NCBI RefSeq assembly: GCF_016706325.1
Contig: NZ_JADJJX010000002.1
Span: 186,001-250,000 of the forward strand
Length of the DNA: 64,000 nucleotides
Direction: 5' to 3'
DNA from: Methanothrix sp.
GTDB taxonomy: Archaea; Halobacteriota; Methanosarcinia; Methanotrichales; Methanotrichaceae
The notes under the pieces were generated by a model, which was given only the letters and a program-made list of their open reading frames with translations, searched no databases and was not told the DNA's origin. Position 1 is the stretch's first letter; the number at the start of each line of letters is the position of its first letter. The position numbers were made by a program, and so were the translations under genes. Shown here piece by piece: positions 44,461-53,853 of the stretch.

Positions 44461-46969
44461 TCATCCCCCAGTGCCCTCAATCCTGATGGCTTTCTGTCTC
44501 GTTGCTGGAGGCACATACCTTTTGAGCAGCAGGGAGAGGGTGACCACAGTCACAGAGGAGAGGGCCATGGCAAGTCCGGCCAGCTCCGGCCGGAAGGTGA
44601 TGCCGTAAACAGGGTAAAGAGCCCCTGCAGCCACTGGAACCAGCAGGGCATTGTAGGCGAAGGCCCAGAAGATGTTCAGCTTGATTCTGGATATGACCTT
44701 GCGGCTGAGTTGAATAGCAGCCACAGCATCCAGGAGGTCATCTTTCATCAGCACGACATCCCCGGTCTCAATAGCCACGTCAGTGCCGCTGCCTATGGCT
44801 ATTCCCACATCCGCCTCTGCCAGAGCGGGGGCATCATTGATCCCGTCTCCCACAAAGCCCACCCGGCTTCCCGCCTCCCTCAGCCTGCGCACCTCATGAG
44901 CCTTCTCCTCAGGCAGGACCTCAGCCAGGGTCTTTTGAATGCCAATCCTCTCTGCCACCCTGGCCGCGCTGCGGGGATTGTCTCCGGTGATCATCACCAC
45001 CTCCAGATCCATCCCCTTCAGCTCCTCGATCGCAGAAGCAGCCGAGTCCTTCAGCTGGTCGGATATGGCCAGGACGCCCCCCGCCCTGCCATCCATGCCC
45101 TCCCTGCCTTCCACAGCCAGCAGCATGGCCGTCTTTCCCTCCTCCTCATAAGCAGCCGCCTTCTGGAGGAGGTCATCAGGAAAATCGATATTCATCTCCC
45201 CGAAGAGGATCCGGTTTCCTGCCACCACTCTCTTTCCGTCAACTCTGGCAACCACCCCCTTTCCAGGGAGGGCCCGGAACTGCTCTGCTGGAATGAGATC
45301 AAGCCCCTCTTCCTGGGCCCGGCGGACCACCGCCTCAGCCAATGGATGCTCACTGGGCCTCTCCGCCGAGGCGGCAAAGAGGAGCAGCTCTCTCTCATCC
45401 ATCCCGAGAGCGAAGAGATCGACTACATCCGGTCGGCCCACAGTCAGGGTCCCGGTCTTATCAAATGCCACCAGGCTCAGCCTGTCTGCCGCCTCCAAAG
45501 CCTCGCCGCTCTTGACCAAAATACCCAGCTCAGCTCCTCTTCCAATCCCCACAGTTATTGCCGTGGGTGAGGCCAGCCCCAGGGCACAGGGACAGGCCAC
45601 CACCAGGACGGATATGAGCGCAGTTAAAGAGAATAGAAGGGTATTGTGGGCAATGAGATACCAGTAGACAAATGCCGCAGCAGCGATTGTCAGGATGGTG
45701 GGGATGAAGTAAACCACCATCCGGTCTGCAATCCTCTGCATAGCAGGCCTTGAGCCCTGCGCCTCCTGGACCAGTGCTATGATCCCCGCCAGGACGGTAT
45801 CCTTTCCCACCCGGGTAGCCCTGAAGGTCAGAGAGCCGTTCTTGTTGAGGGTCCCGCCAACCACCTTCTCGCCGGCGGACTTGAAGGCGGGGATGGGCTC
45901 TCCAGTGATCATGGACTCATCCACGTAGCTTTCTCCCTCCACCACCAGGCCGTCTGCTGGAACCCTTCTCTCCCGGCCGGACTAAGACCAGGTCGTCTAC
46001 CATGACCTCTTCTGCCGTCACCTCGATCTGCCTACCCCCTCTCAGGATTGTAGCCTTCCTCGGCTGCAACCCCACCAGGTTCCTGATGGCCTCGGAGGTG
46101 CGGCCCTTGGCATTGGCCTCCAGGTAGCGGCCTAAAGTCAGGAAGGTGGCGAGCATCACTGCTGTCTCATAGAACATGAAGTCAGGGGTGAGAACGATAT
46201 TGAATGTCCCCAGAATGCTGGAGACGTAGGCCACCCCGATGCCCATGCCGTACATGACATCCATGTCCAGGGTTCGATTGGAGAGAGCCCTCAGGGCGGC
46301 CTTGAAGATGGGATAGCTGACATAGGCGAAGACAGGGAGGGATACCACCAGCATGATCAGGTTCATGGGATTGGGCAGGGCAGTGAATATCCAGGGGGGG
46401 ATGATCTGATGGAGAGGAAGATGCATCATGGCCATGAGAAGAATGCTGGCCGCAAAGCCGATGATTATCCTTTGCTTTTTCTCGGAGAGGTCCTTCTCCC
46501 GAAGCTCCTGTTCTCTTTTTGCTGCCTCTTCCGTCTCCTCTCCGGCAACTCCCAGGAACTGGTACCCGGAGTCGATGATGGCCTTCTTCATCTCCTGCAG
46601 GCCGACCATGCTGGGATTATAGGTGACATAGGCCTTTTCCGCCGCCAGGTTCACCCTGGCCTCCACCACGCCATCCAGGTTGCTCAGGGCTGCTTCTATA
46701 GCCCCGACGCACATGGCACAGGCCATTCCTCCTATCTTCAAGATGGCCTGCTGGTCGATCACCTCGTAGCCCAGATCGCGAATCACGCCCTCGATATCAA
46801 CGAGCTTCAGCTTCCTGGGATCATACTCCACTGCAGCGCTCTCGCTTCCCAGATTGACCTGGACCCGGGAGACTCCATCCAGGTTCAGGAGGGCCTTCTC
46901 GACGGCTGATGTGCAGGCGGCACACATCATCCCTCCCACCTTCAGATCTGCCCTTTTTCCTTCCACCAT
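44461..46969 (-). pseudogene. copA: Copper-exporting P1B-type ATPase CopA, frameshifted
   Basis: The first part (46969 to about 45965) has two heavy-metal domains, GGMMCAACTS (C16/C19) and GGMACAMCVG, then membrane helices. It drifts out of frame after RPGEK. The second part resumes VVEGESYVDESMITGEP and has the copper-site ACPCALG, DKTGT, and GDGINDAPAL. Removing one C from the CCC at 45963-45965 (plus strand) joins KVPADGLVVEG exactly and gives 835 residues. Every catalytic motif is intact, so a sequencing indel is plausible; if real, copper export is lost. It is the third gene after grx and FTR. Confidence 0.9.
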
Positions 46970-46994
46970 GAACAGCCCTCAGCTCTCATCAGCC

Positions 46995-47525
46995 TTAAAT
47001 GAACCTCTCAAATCTCTCCTTGCCCGCTTTGCAGATGGGGCAGATCTCGGGAGGAGCCTCTCTGCCGCAGAGATAGCCGCAGACAACACACCTCCAGACG
47101 GGATAGGATAGCTTCTGGCCAGGCAATCCGGCCTCTGCTCCTGATGCCTGTTTCCTGGCCTGCAATCTCTGCCTCTCCTCCAGTGATGGCCTCCTCTCGG
47201 GGATGGACCTCAACTCCTCCTCCCCCTTCAGGACGGCATTGGAGACATATAGAGCACAGTAGCAAGCCCCAAAATCGGTGATATCCGCATCTCTATAGTC
47301 GCAGGGGCAGATGATATCCAGATCCAGGGACTTATCCCCTTCAGCCAGCCGGCAGGGGCAGGCCTGATAGCCGTACCGCTGCGTGTTCACAATCAGCCCC
47401 TTCACCAGGCCCTTGACAAAATCCACATCAGGGTTGAGGTTGTACCCCCCCTGCTTTGCATCCTTGGCCAGGCGGGAGTACAACTGCTCTATCTCCTCCT
47501 GCGTGGGCTCATCAGACTCGCTCAT
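46995..47525 (-). CDS. Ferredoxin:thioredoxin reductase-like disulfide reductase with rubredoxin tail
   Basis: A 176-residue protein with the six FTR catalytic cysteines as CPC (56, 58), CPC (73, 75) and CYC (88, 90), which hold a [4Fe-4S] cluster and the redox-active disulfide. A hinge (about 105-135) leads to a rubredoxin domain with CVVCGYLC...CPIC (about 144-167). This two-domain form is known from Methanosarcina as a ferredoxin:disulfide reductase (FDR). It passes electrons from ferredoxin to protein disulfides, such as the glutaredoxin encoded just upstream. Overlaps grx by four bases; copA starts 25 bp downstream. Confidence 0.92.
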   Translation of the reverse strand: MSESDEPTQEEIEQLYSRLAKDAKQGGYNLNPDVDFVKGLVKGLIVNTQRYGYQACPCRLAEGDKSLDLDIICPCDYRDADITDFGACYCALYVSNAVLKGEEELRSIPERRPSLEERQRLQARKQASGAEAGLPGQKLSYPVWRCVVCGYLCGREAPPEICPICKAGKERFERFI

Positions 47526-47800
47526 ATTCCCAGAGCCTCCTCGATCTCCTTCTCCCGAAAGCCTACGATCACCTTCTCTCCGACCACAAGGGTGGGAAAT
47601 GAGGTGCTGGAATTATACTTCCTTAGATCGGCAATGGCCTTTGTCCTCTCCTCGCCTTTCAAAAGGTCCACATAAATGTAGTCGAAAGCGACGTTCTTTG
47701 AAGAGAGGTATTCTTTTGTCTTCTTGCACCAGATGCAGGTGCTCAATGCATACAGCATGACCTTGCCCACATCCCTGCCGGCTACATGTTCGAGACTCAT
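47522..47800 (-). CDS. Glutaredoxin-like protein
   Basis: A 92-residue protein with active site TCIWC (C22, C25), the TSFPTLVVG cis-Pro region and a final EIEEALGI. This is the archaeal NrdH/glutaredoxin-like group. It is the first gene of a redox-copper operon, overlapping the FTR-like reductase that is its probable electron donor. A promoter with paired repeats lies upstream. Confidence 0.9.
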   Translation of the reverse strand: MSLEHVAGRDVGKVMLYALSTCIWCKKTKEYLSSKNVAFDYIYVDLLKGEERTKAIADLRKYNSSTSFPTLVVGEKVIVGFREKEIEEALGI

Positions 47801-47824
47801 AAAATCACTTTAAATCTGAAAATT

Positions 47825-47882
47825 ATCTTGGGTAGATAAATAAGTGATTATTACAAAGGAAATCAGTGACTATCACAAAGGG
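47825..47882 (-). promoter_or_regulatory. Promoter with two direct operator-like repeats for grx-FTR-copA
   Basis: gtgattattacaaagga (47844-47860) and gtgactatcacaaaggg (47866-47882) are copies spaced by exactly 22 bp, two helical turns, so a dimeric or paired regulator would bind one face. Each contains an inverted core, GTGAnnnTnAC. A TATA-like ttatttatc on the minus strand (about 47834-47842) lies just downstream, 35-40 bp before the grx start. The regulator is not identified. Confidence 0.6.
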
Positions 47883-48085
47883 ATAAAAATATGAAATTAA
47901 ATTATAAAAATAATAGCCTGGGAGAAAATATCACCTGCAGCTCAAGTAGCTGCAAGCGAATTCTTGGGGTCGGTCCCGCTCTTGGGAACAGTTCTGCCCT
48001 CGGAGATTCTCGGCGGTTTTTTTTCTCTTGAGGCCTCTAAGAACACCTCCAGCCTATTCGATGCTGCATCCTCATGCCTCACAGC

Positions 48086-48817
48086 TCACTTATAGGAGCT
48101 GCCTAGCTGGACGGAGGAGGAGGATGAATAGCTGTAGACGGATATCATCGGCTCCTCACGGTACGAATAGGGATATGGATAGGGATAGGGCGAAGGGCTG
48201 GGGGCAGGATTGGGGCTCACCCAATGACTTGGGCCGCTGACGTAGATGTAGGCATAGTTGCTCCAGCCGTTGCAGTAGAACTGGAGGATGTGCCAGCCAG
48301 GAACATCGGCGAAGAACCATCTCTTATACCAGCCTGGATTGTAGACATTTCCGGCATAATTGGTGACCAGCGCTCCATTTGGATACCACTCATAAAACCA
48401 GATGCTGCCCCTTCCCGAGATCTGCATCCATAATGGCAGGTTGGCATAAAGGTAGCATCCGGCGACGGTCTGAGGAGCATAGGAGATATAGAGGTTGTTT
48501 TGAGAGACCGCTCCTGGTGGATAGGTCGCCTTGGGGTAAGTCGGGCTGGTGGCAGTGGATCTCAGGCCCTGGGGGGCGGAGGAATAGGCGGCCTGCTCAG
48601 TTGACCTCATTAAGGTCTGACCGCTCTCCTGCACAGAGGGGGCCTGGGCGGATGTCGTAATAGATGTCGGAATCTCCACTCCAATGGCCTCGGGGCTGGC
48701 GGGCGCCGCCGGAATGGGCGCACCCCCCGTTGTGGTGGTGGAGTAAGCTGTCATCTGGCCTTGCGATGCAGTGCAAAGTAGCATGATCAATGCTATTGCT
48801 AATGCAGTCAATTTCAT
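48086..48817 (-). CDS. Secreted protein with proline/tyrosine-rich tail
   Basis: A 243-residue protein with signal peptide MKLTALAIALIMLLCTASQG. After a Ser/Thr/Pro-rich linker (about 22-105), a compact domain (about 105-200) carries many Trp and Tyr residues: LWMQISGRGSIWFYEWYPNG and YNPGWYKRWFFADVPGWHILQFYCNGWSNYAYIYV. The tail is PSPYPYPYPYSY-like. Conserved archaeal exported proteins of this kind are common but this domain is not one I can name. It is flanked by the decayed IS200/IS605 element downstream of its start. Confidence 0.65.
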   Translation of the reverse strand: MKLTALAIALIMLLCTASQGQMTAYSTTTTGGAPIPAAPASPEAIGVEIPTSITTSAQAPSVQESGQTLMRSTEQAAYSSAPQGLRSTATSPTYPKATYPPGAVSQNNLYISYAPQTVAGCYLYANLPLWMQISGRGSIWFYEWYPNGALVTNYAGNVYNPGWYKRWFFADVPGWHILQFYCNGWSNYAYIYVSGPSHWVSPNPAPSPSPYPYPYPYSYREEPMISVYSYSSSSSVQLGSSYK

Positions 48818-48843
48818 CTAGGATCACCTCTGAAAGTTGTGAA

Positions 48844-49593
48844 CTACTGCGTCCTGAAGGGCGCAGCTTCCCACTTCATCGCCAAAGCTTGCATCACTGA
48901 TATGCGATGTAGCAGTTTTGGTTCTATGGGCACTACGGGCTGTTCCATCCCTGTGATGAGTATGTTCATGGAAGCATTGCTCTCTCGATCACAGGAGGAG
49001 CCGCAATAAGGGCACTCATGTGATCGTATTGACGAATCTTTTTTTCCGATGCTTCCCCAGGCAGAACACCATTTAGTGGCATCTTTGAGATCCACCTTCA
49101 TCAGCTTCCGGCCAGCGCCTTGAGCCTTGTGCGAAAGCGTGAATATGAGCTCTGACCAGGACGCATCATGAATACAGCGATGCATATCACTGTTAGGGCC
49201 TTTCTCTTCTAGACCCTTGATATCAAGATCCCCAGCACAGATGAGATCAAAGTCATTGATATAGGTGCAAGATGACTTCTGAAGGAGATCATCTCCCAGC
49301 CAGCCGATCCTAATTATGACATCTTTGATGTGACAGTTCACAATCTGTAGGACTTTGGAATAGAGCAGATTCAACCTTGGATTCACGAGCTTCAGAGAAG
49401 GAATCATGTTCTGGGTATCGCGGGTCTTGAGTTTGATGTCTTTTTCTCTTGCTTCATTCAGGTCCTGGAGAGGCCGATTATAAAACCACCTGCAGGCATC
49501 CAAACCCTCCGCTAACTTACATTGGGTCACCCAGCTCAGGATGATGGAATGGTTGGTGGGATGATGAGATGCCTGCAGCTTATAATCATACAT
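48844..49593 (-). pseudogene. tnpB: Shortened TnpB (IS605 OrfB)
   Basis: Only 249 codons remain against about 370-400 for a complete TnpB. The zinc-ribbon end HECPYCGSSCDRESNASMNILITGM (about 201-225) is preserved, including the DRExNAxMNI that carries the last RuvC acidic residue. The central RuvC-like region is shortened (from SKVLQIVNC to KVDLKDATKW) and the first Cys pair has degenerated to WCSAWG. The N terminus MYDYKLQASHHP is typical of the family. It cannot act as an RNA-guided nuclease in this state. Confidence 0.8.
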
Positions 49594-49835
49594 TCTCCAT
49601 TACCTAAATATGTATCACATTATTACTTTAAATAGTTATTGTTGGATCGAAATCGTCATGCCTGATCAGGCACCCATGAGGCATGAGAATGGATCCCGGC
49701 ACAAGGCATACCCGGAAGGACTCCATTTTCATTCCCACCCTGAAGGAGGGGAAATGCTGCTCCGTCCTTTTCCATCCTGAAAATTAAATATATTTAAATA
49801 AACAGGGGGGGGCGGCGCGGGGTGGGGGCGTGTCC

Positions 49836-50030
49836 CTACAATTTCCATTGCATGAATCTTGTAGCCTTGTCCATGCAAAAATTTCTAAGATCAACTCGCA
49901 TCCTTTTTAACTGCCTATCGTAGAATATTCTGTACCTAGGCACCATTACGATGTGGTAGGTTATGCCATAGCCATGGCTAAAACTGCGCCCAAGCTTATC
50001 ACATCCTAGCCAAGGTGGCTGGCACCACCT
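49836..50030 (-). pseudogene. tnpA: TnpA (IS200 Y1 transposase) N-terminal remnant
   Basis: Reading the minus strand, a short frame gives SFSHGYGITYHIVMVPRYR, then IFYDRQLKRMRVDLRN and ends KATRFMQWKL-stop (TAG at 49836-49838). YHIVMVPRYR matches the first strand of IS200-type TnpA. There is no start codon in the normal place, and the HUH motif and catalytic tyrosine are missing, so only about 50 of 130 residues remain. The remnant lies in the expected order, upstream of tnpB. Confidence 0.6.
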
Positions 50031-50129
50031 TGGCTAAGGTTAAAGCCTCATTTAAAAGAAGAACGGTTTATTGAATTAGATAACAAGGCCTCCTGTAATA
50101 ACGTTGCATTTTCCTGATAAAATCTATAC

Positions 50130-50183
50130 GAGACATTACATGAGACACATGAGACACATTGCATGAGGCACATGAGACACATT
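50130..50183 (+). repeat. Short direct repeats of acatgagacac
   Basis: The unit (a)catgagacac(att) occurs four times with small changes between 50130 and 50183, straddling the annotated start of the Nre gene. It creates several closely spaced ATGs, which makes the real start hard to choose. It may derive from the right-hand edge of the IS insertion. Confidence 0.75.
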
Positions 50184-51397
50184 CGCTCTGCATCCATCAT
50201 ACTTTTATTCGAATCATACCTGACCGGATATCTGTGATCAAAGGCAAGGAAGCCTATTTGAAAAAATTGACCGCCAGCATGTACATCCCCTCACAGGATG
50301 TGGGAAGGGAGCTTGAGGGCAGTACACCCCCTTCAGTCTTCATTGGCAGTTGGAACTATCCCCGCGTCTATGCCGGACCCATGATCTCTCCGCAGCATGG
50401 GGATACAATGATCATGGACCGACCTGAGTCCTGGATACCGGAGAAGAAATCCCAAGAAGAGATCATAAGATACCGGTTGAACCTGATAAGGGGCAAAAGA
50501 GAGGTGAAGGTCACAGAGCTTGACTGCCGCTTTTCGGAGATGCTTCGCGACATCTCCCTCTCTGCCTCCTCAATAGAGAGCGAGGCGCAGTTCATTCAGG
50601 CTCCCAGAGGGATGTCGTTTAGCGATGAGCATACCCCATTCGGCCCCAGTGCTCCTCTGGAGAGATTTGAGATCGGCAACAGCAGATGGGACCGGGATCT
50701 AGAGAAGGTTTACTACGATGGGGATCTGAAGGCGGCAGATGCAGTAGAGGATCTCCACCACAGCGGCCTGCCCTTCTCCAGCATCCAGAAAGCCTTCTCT
50801 GTTGGGGCCATGGGCACAAAAAAGAGGAGGAGGCTGGTTCCCACCCGCTGGTCCATCACCGCCTGCGACAGCATTTTAGGCGACCGCCTTCTTGGCAGTG
50901 TCAGAGACTATGACCCTATTGACTGCTGCCAGGTGAGGGAGTCTGCCGGCCTGAACAACTACTATGCAGTTATTCTTCTTCCCACCACATGGCAGTATGA
51001 GTGGATGGAGGCCTTCTTACACATCATGGGCAATGAGGAGCTGATGTTCTCTGATTTTGAGGGCAACAGCGGCAAGAGAGGCTACTCCCGGGTGGGGGGA
51101 TGCTACTACTCCTGCAAGATGGCAGTCCTGGAGGCGCTGGCGAGAGAGAAGAAGCAGGCAGGAGCGATAATCCTCAGGGAAGCCTATAGAGGTTATGTGC
51201 CGCTGGGGGTGTTCAATGTCAGGGAGAACGTGAGAAATGCAATGCAAAAGAAGCCCCTTGAGTTCGAAAGCCTCAAAGCAGCACTGGGATATGTATCCAC
51301 CCGGCTTGAGCTTCCCGTAAAGCAGTTCATCCGCCAAAGCGACCTTCTCAGGGAGGAGCTGAAAAGCCAGCAGACCACACTGAGCTTTTTTTCTTGA
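50159..51397 (+). CDS. Nre family DNA repair protein with PCNA-interacting C terminus
   Basis: The core starts at PPSVFIGSWNYPRVYAGPM (about 57-75) and continues through GKKREV-type helices, TRWSITACDSILGDRLL (about 229-245), YYAVILLPTTWQYEWME and IILREAYRGYVPLGVF. The last residues, QTTLSFFS, form a PIP box for PCNA. This is the archaeal Nre (COG1602) family linked to DNA interstrand damage repair. The usual N-terminal zinc finger is absent: the first 50 codons contain only one cysteine. GTG 50234 and TTG 50258 are alternative starts. The stop overlaps the next gene by one base, and the gene follows IS remains that may have displaced the original 5' end. Confidence 0.85.
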   Translation: MHEAHETHSLCIHHTFIRIIPDRISVIKGKEAYLKKLTASMYIPSQDVGRELEGSTPPSVFIGSWNYPRVYAGPMISPQHGDTMIMDRPESWIPEKKSQEEIIRYRLNLIRGKREVKVTELDCRFSEMLRDISLSASSIESEAQFIQAPRGMSFSDEHTPFGPSAPLERFEIGNSRWDRDLEKVYYDGDLKAADAVEDLHHSGLPFSSIQKAFSVGAMGTKKRRRLVPTRWSITACDSILGDRLLGSVRDYDPIDCCQVRESAGLNNYYAVILLPTTWQYEWMEAFLHIMGNEELMFSDFEGNSGKRGYSRVGGCYYSCKMAVLEALAREKKQAGAIILREAYRGYVPLGVFNVRENVRNAMQKKPLEFESLKAALGYVSTRLELPVKQFIRQSDLLREELKSQQTTLSFFS

Positions 51398-52359
51398 TGC
51401 CCCTCTCACCATACACCATAGCCCTGATCGAATCGCCCCTCTGGCCGGAAACCTACTTTAAGCCCATAAGAGAATTACCTTCTATGCCATTCGATGCTAC
51501 CAGGATAATGAGCGGCGATATGCCACCAGAGCTGAGGGAGAGAGTGGACCGAATCGCCGATGAGTTCTTGGCCATTCTCGATTCTCTGGTCGATGAACGC
51601 CATCTTCAGAGGGGAATTGCCAGAATCCAGTTGCCGTGCAGTATAGTGTTCATCCTTGACCGAGACTCGCTCTTTATCCTGGGCCAGTTCAGGATGGAGA
51701 ACCGGATTGCAGGCTACTATCATAGGCCGGATACATCAATGACCCTTCAGAAGGTAGCCAGCAGCGCTAGATGGGAGTTCAATTTTGAGGATGCTTTTAT
51801 AATCCAGCTTCCCGCCGATCTATTAGAGAAGAGCACTGAGCAGAGGCATAGCTCCCTGCAGGAGATTGCCTCAAAACATATCGATGCTGAGTTCCTGAGG
51901 CTGGCTCAGCTCCTGAGCCTGATACGCACCAGGCCGATATTCGGCCAGGCCATTCATCCTATGCAGCCTGGGAACATTCTATTGCTCCTTCCCCGTGATG
52001 AAAAGGCGAGAGAGAATGCCGATCGGATCAGGAGAGCAGTAGAGGCCAGCGGCCTATCAGGCGAGGAGAGCGAAGATATCAGGAACGGGAAGGCAGCCGT
52101 TCGTAATATGTGGCAGCGTATCAATCAAGCAGCAGTGATCTTGGCTGATCTGACGGGAACTGACCCCCAGGTCATGTACAGCCTGGGCATCGCTCATACC
52201 CTGGGCAAGGATACCATCCTCATTCACCCGCAAGGCTCAAAATACCTGGTCGATATTCCAAGAATAGAAAGCATAGTGTATGAGGATAGTGATCAGGGCA
52301 GGGAGAGGCTGGAGGAGCAGATCGGCGAGACTCTGCGCTCCATAACGGCTTCCCTTTAG
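51397..52359 (+). CDS. Protein with C-terminal nucleoside-deoxyribosyltransferase/TIR-like domain
   Basis: A 320-residue protein whose ATG overlaps the Nre stop (TGATG). Residues 1-190 are a mixed domain not recognised (SPYTIALIESPLWPETYFKP, then HRPDTSMTLQKVASSARWEF). The C-terminal 120 residues form a Rossmann-like domain: NILLLLPRDEKARENADRI, RNMWQRINQAAVILADLTGTDPQVMYSLGIAHTLGKDTILIHP. This ADLTGxNPxVxYxLGxAHALGKxxIL pattern is shared by deoxyribosyltransferase-like and TIR-like predicted NAD/nucleotide-binding domains. The overlap with Nre suggests a joint DNA-damage or defence role; that is inference. Confidence 0.72.
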   Translation: MPLSPYTIALIESPLWPETYFKPIRELPSMPFDATRIMSGDMPPELRERVDRIADEFLAILDSLVDERHLQRGIARIQLPCSIVFILDRDSLFILGQFRMENRIAGYYHRPDTSMTLQKVASSARWEFNFEDAFIIQLPADLLEKSTEQRHSSLQEIASKHIDAEFLRLAQLLSLIRTRPIFGQAIHPMQPGNILLLLPRDEKARENADRIRRAVEASGLSGEESEDIRNGKAAVRNMWQRINQAAVILADLTGTDPQVMYSLGIAHTLGKDTILIHPQGSKYLVDIPRIESIVYEDSDQGRERLEEQIGETLRSITASL

Positions 52360-52505
52360 GATTAATCGGACTTGAGCTCACCAGGATTCCGGGGCGGGGC
52401 ATAATCATCAAAGCCTATAACGTTAAATATGTCCTGCCTTTATACGAAACTCCGAATCCTAACTCAGGTCTCCAGGCTTCACATGACCCAGGAGGGGAAA
52501 AGAGG

Positions 52506-53645
52506 TTGAAGAAGATAAGGTTGGCAATCGCGGGCATAGGAAACTGCGCAAGCTCCCTAGTTCAGGGTATTGAATATTACAGACATATTGGCAAAGAGGA
52601 TTGCATCGGGCTGATGCATTATGATATCGATGGCTATAGAGCTGGTGATATTGATATCGTCGCGGCATTCGACATAGACGCCCGAAAGGTAGGAAAAGAT
52701 GTGAGCCAGGCCATATTTGCCAAGCCCAATTGCACCCATGTCTTCTATCCAGATGTCCCCATAAAAAATGTCAAGGTCAAGATGGGGCCGGTCCTGGATG
52801 GCGTTGCCCCTCACATGATGAATTATCCTGAAGAGAGAAGGTTTATGGTGGCTGATGCTGAACCGGTGGACGTCAGCCGGGAGCTGGTGGAGAGCGGTGC
52901 CGATGTGCTGGTAAACTACATGCCCGTTGGATCGGAGGAGGCCACAAGATTCTATGCTCAGGCCGCTCTTGATGCCGGGGTGGGATTTGTCAACTGCATG
53001 CCCGTATTTATAGCATCCAATCCCGAATGGGAGAAGAAATTCCAGGAGGCAGGGGTTCCAATCGTGGGCGATGACATAAAATCCCAGATAGGAGCGACTA
53101 TTGTACACCGTGCTCTGACCCAGCTCTTCAAGGACCGGGCCTGCCTCATGGACAGGACTTATCAGCTTAACATCGGCGGCAACACTGACTTTTTGAATAT
53201 GCTCAATCGCGAGAGGCTCAAGTCCAAGAAGATATCCAAGACCGAGGCGGTGCAGTCCATCCTGGACAGCCCCCTATGTGATGATGATATTCATATCGGC
53301 CCCTCTGATTATGTGCCCTGGCAGAGGGACAACAAGGTCTGCTTCCTGAGAATGGAGGGCAGAATCTTCGGTGACACCCCCATCAATCTCGAGCTGCGCC
53401 TATCGGTTGAGGACTCACCCAATAGCGGAGGGAGCGCCATCGATGCCATCAGGATCTGCAAGCTGGCCAAGGACAGGAAGGTGGGCGGGCCGCTGCTGGC
53501 TATATCTGCCTATACCATGAAGCATCCTCCAGTGCAATATCCAGATGAGCTGGCACGGGAGATGGTAGAGAAGTTCATCCGGGGCGAGATCTCTGATCAG
53601 GAGATCGTTAGGCCAAAACTGAGGCAAGCAGCGACCGCTCGGTGA
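52506..53645 (+). CDS. Inositol-1-phosphate synthase
   Basis: A 379-residue enzyme with the NAD-binding start IAGIGNCASSLVQGIEYY (about 8-25), VNYMPVGSEEATRFYAQAALDAG (about 137-159), DDIKSQIGATIVHR and LNIGGNTDFLNM (about 221-232), the landmarks of archaeal myo-inositol-1-phosphate synthase. It makes the head group of archaetidylinositol and di-myo-inositol phosphate precursors. TTG 52506 follows GGGGAAAAGAGG. TATA-like aacgttaaatatg lies at about 52419-52431. The C-terminal RPKLRQAATAR tail is short. Confidence 0.93.
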   Translation: MKKIRLAIAGIGNCASSLVQGIEYYRHIGKEDCIGLMHYDIDGYRAGDIDIVAAFDIDARKVGKDVSQAIFAKPNCTHVFYPDVPIKNVKVKMGPVLDGVAPHMMNYPEERRFMVADAEPVDVSRELVESGADVLVNYMPVGSEEATRFYAQAALDAGVGFVNCMPVFIASNPEWEKKFQEAGVPIVGDDIKSQIGATIVHRALTQLFKDRACLMDRTYQLNIGGNTDFLNMLNRERLKSKKISKTEAVQSILDSPLCDDDIHIGPSDYVPWQRDNKVCFLRMEGRIFGDTPINLELRLSVEDSPNSGGSAIDAIRICKLAKDRKVGGPLLAISAYTMKHPPVQYPDELAREMVEKFIRGEISDQEIVRPKLRQAATAR

Positions 53646-53853
53646 TTGGCGCTTGATGATAGATGATTGGCCCGATGGGGGATGATTCTCTCGATGATGG
53701 GAATAAATGGGATCGATGGGGGGATGATGGGGCTACAGGCCCGTTCTGATGTGGAACACCATCATAATCATCATCTGTCTCAATAGCTTTTTTCCTCTCA
53801 CTTTCGCTCCACAGGCACATCGGTTATAATCCATAAACCCCAATTATTTCTGA

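Larger units (their letters stand above)
48840..50040 (-). mobile_element. Decayed IS200/IS605-type element
   Basis: On the minus strand, a tnpA-like remnant (49836-50030) is followed by a shortened tnpB (48844-49593). A 12-bp-stem hairpin (tagccaaggtgg, loop ctggca, 50007-50036) marks the left side. A smaller hairpin, ctgcgtcc-tgaa-gggcgcag (48847-48866), lies at the tnpB 3' end, as in IS605 subterminal structures. No target duplication is expected for this family. Both genes are damaged, so the element is immobile unless helped in trans. Exact ends are uncertain. Confidence 0.75.

Noticed and set aside
44232..44486. 84-codon frame after the DUF63 gene
   Set aside because: Polar and repeat-derived (catactctatccc units); overlaps the copA 3' end antisense.
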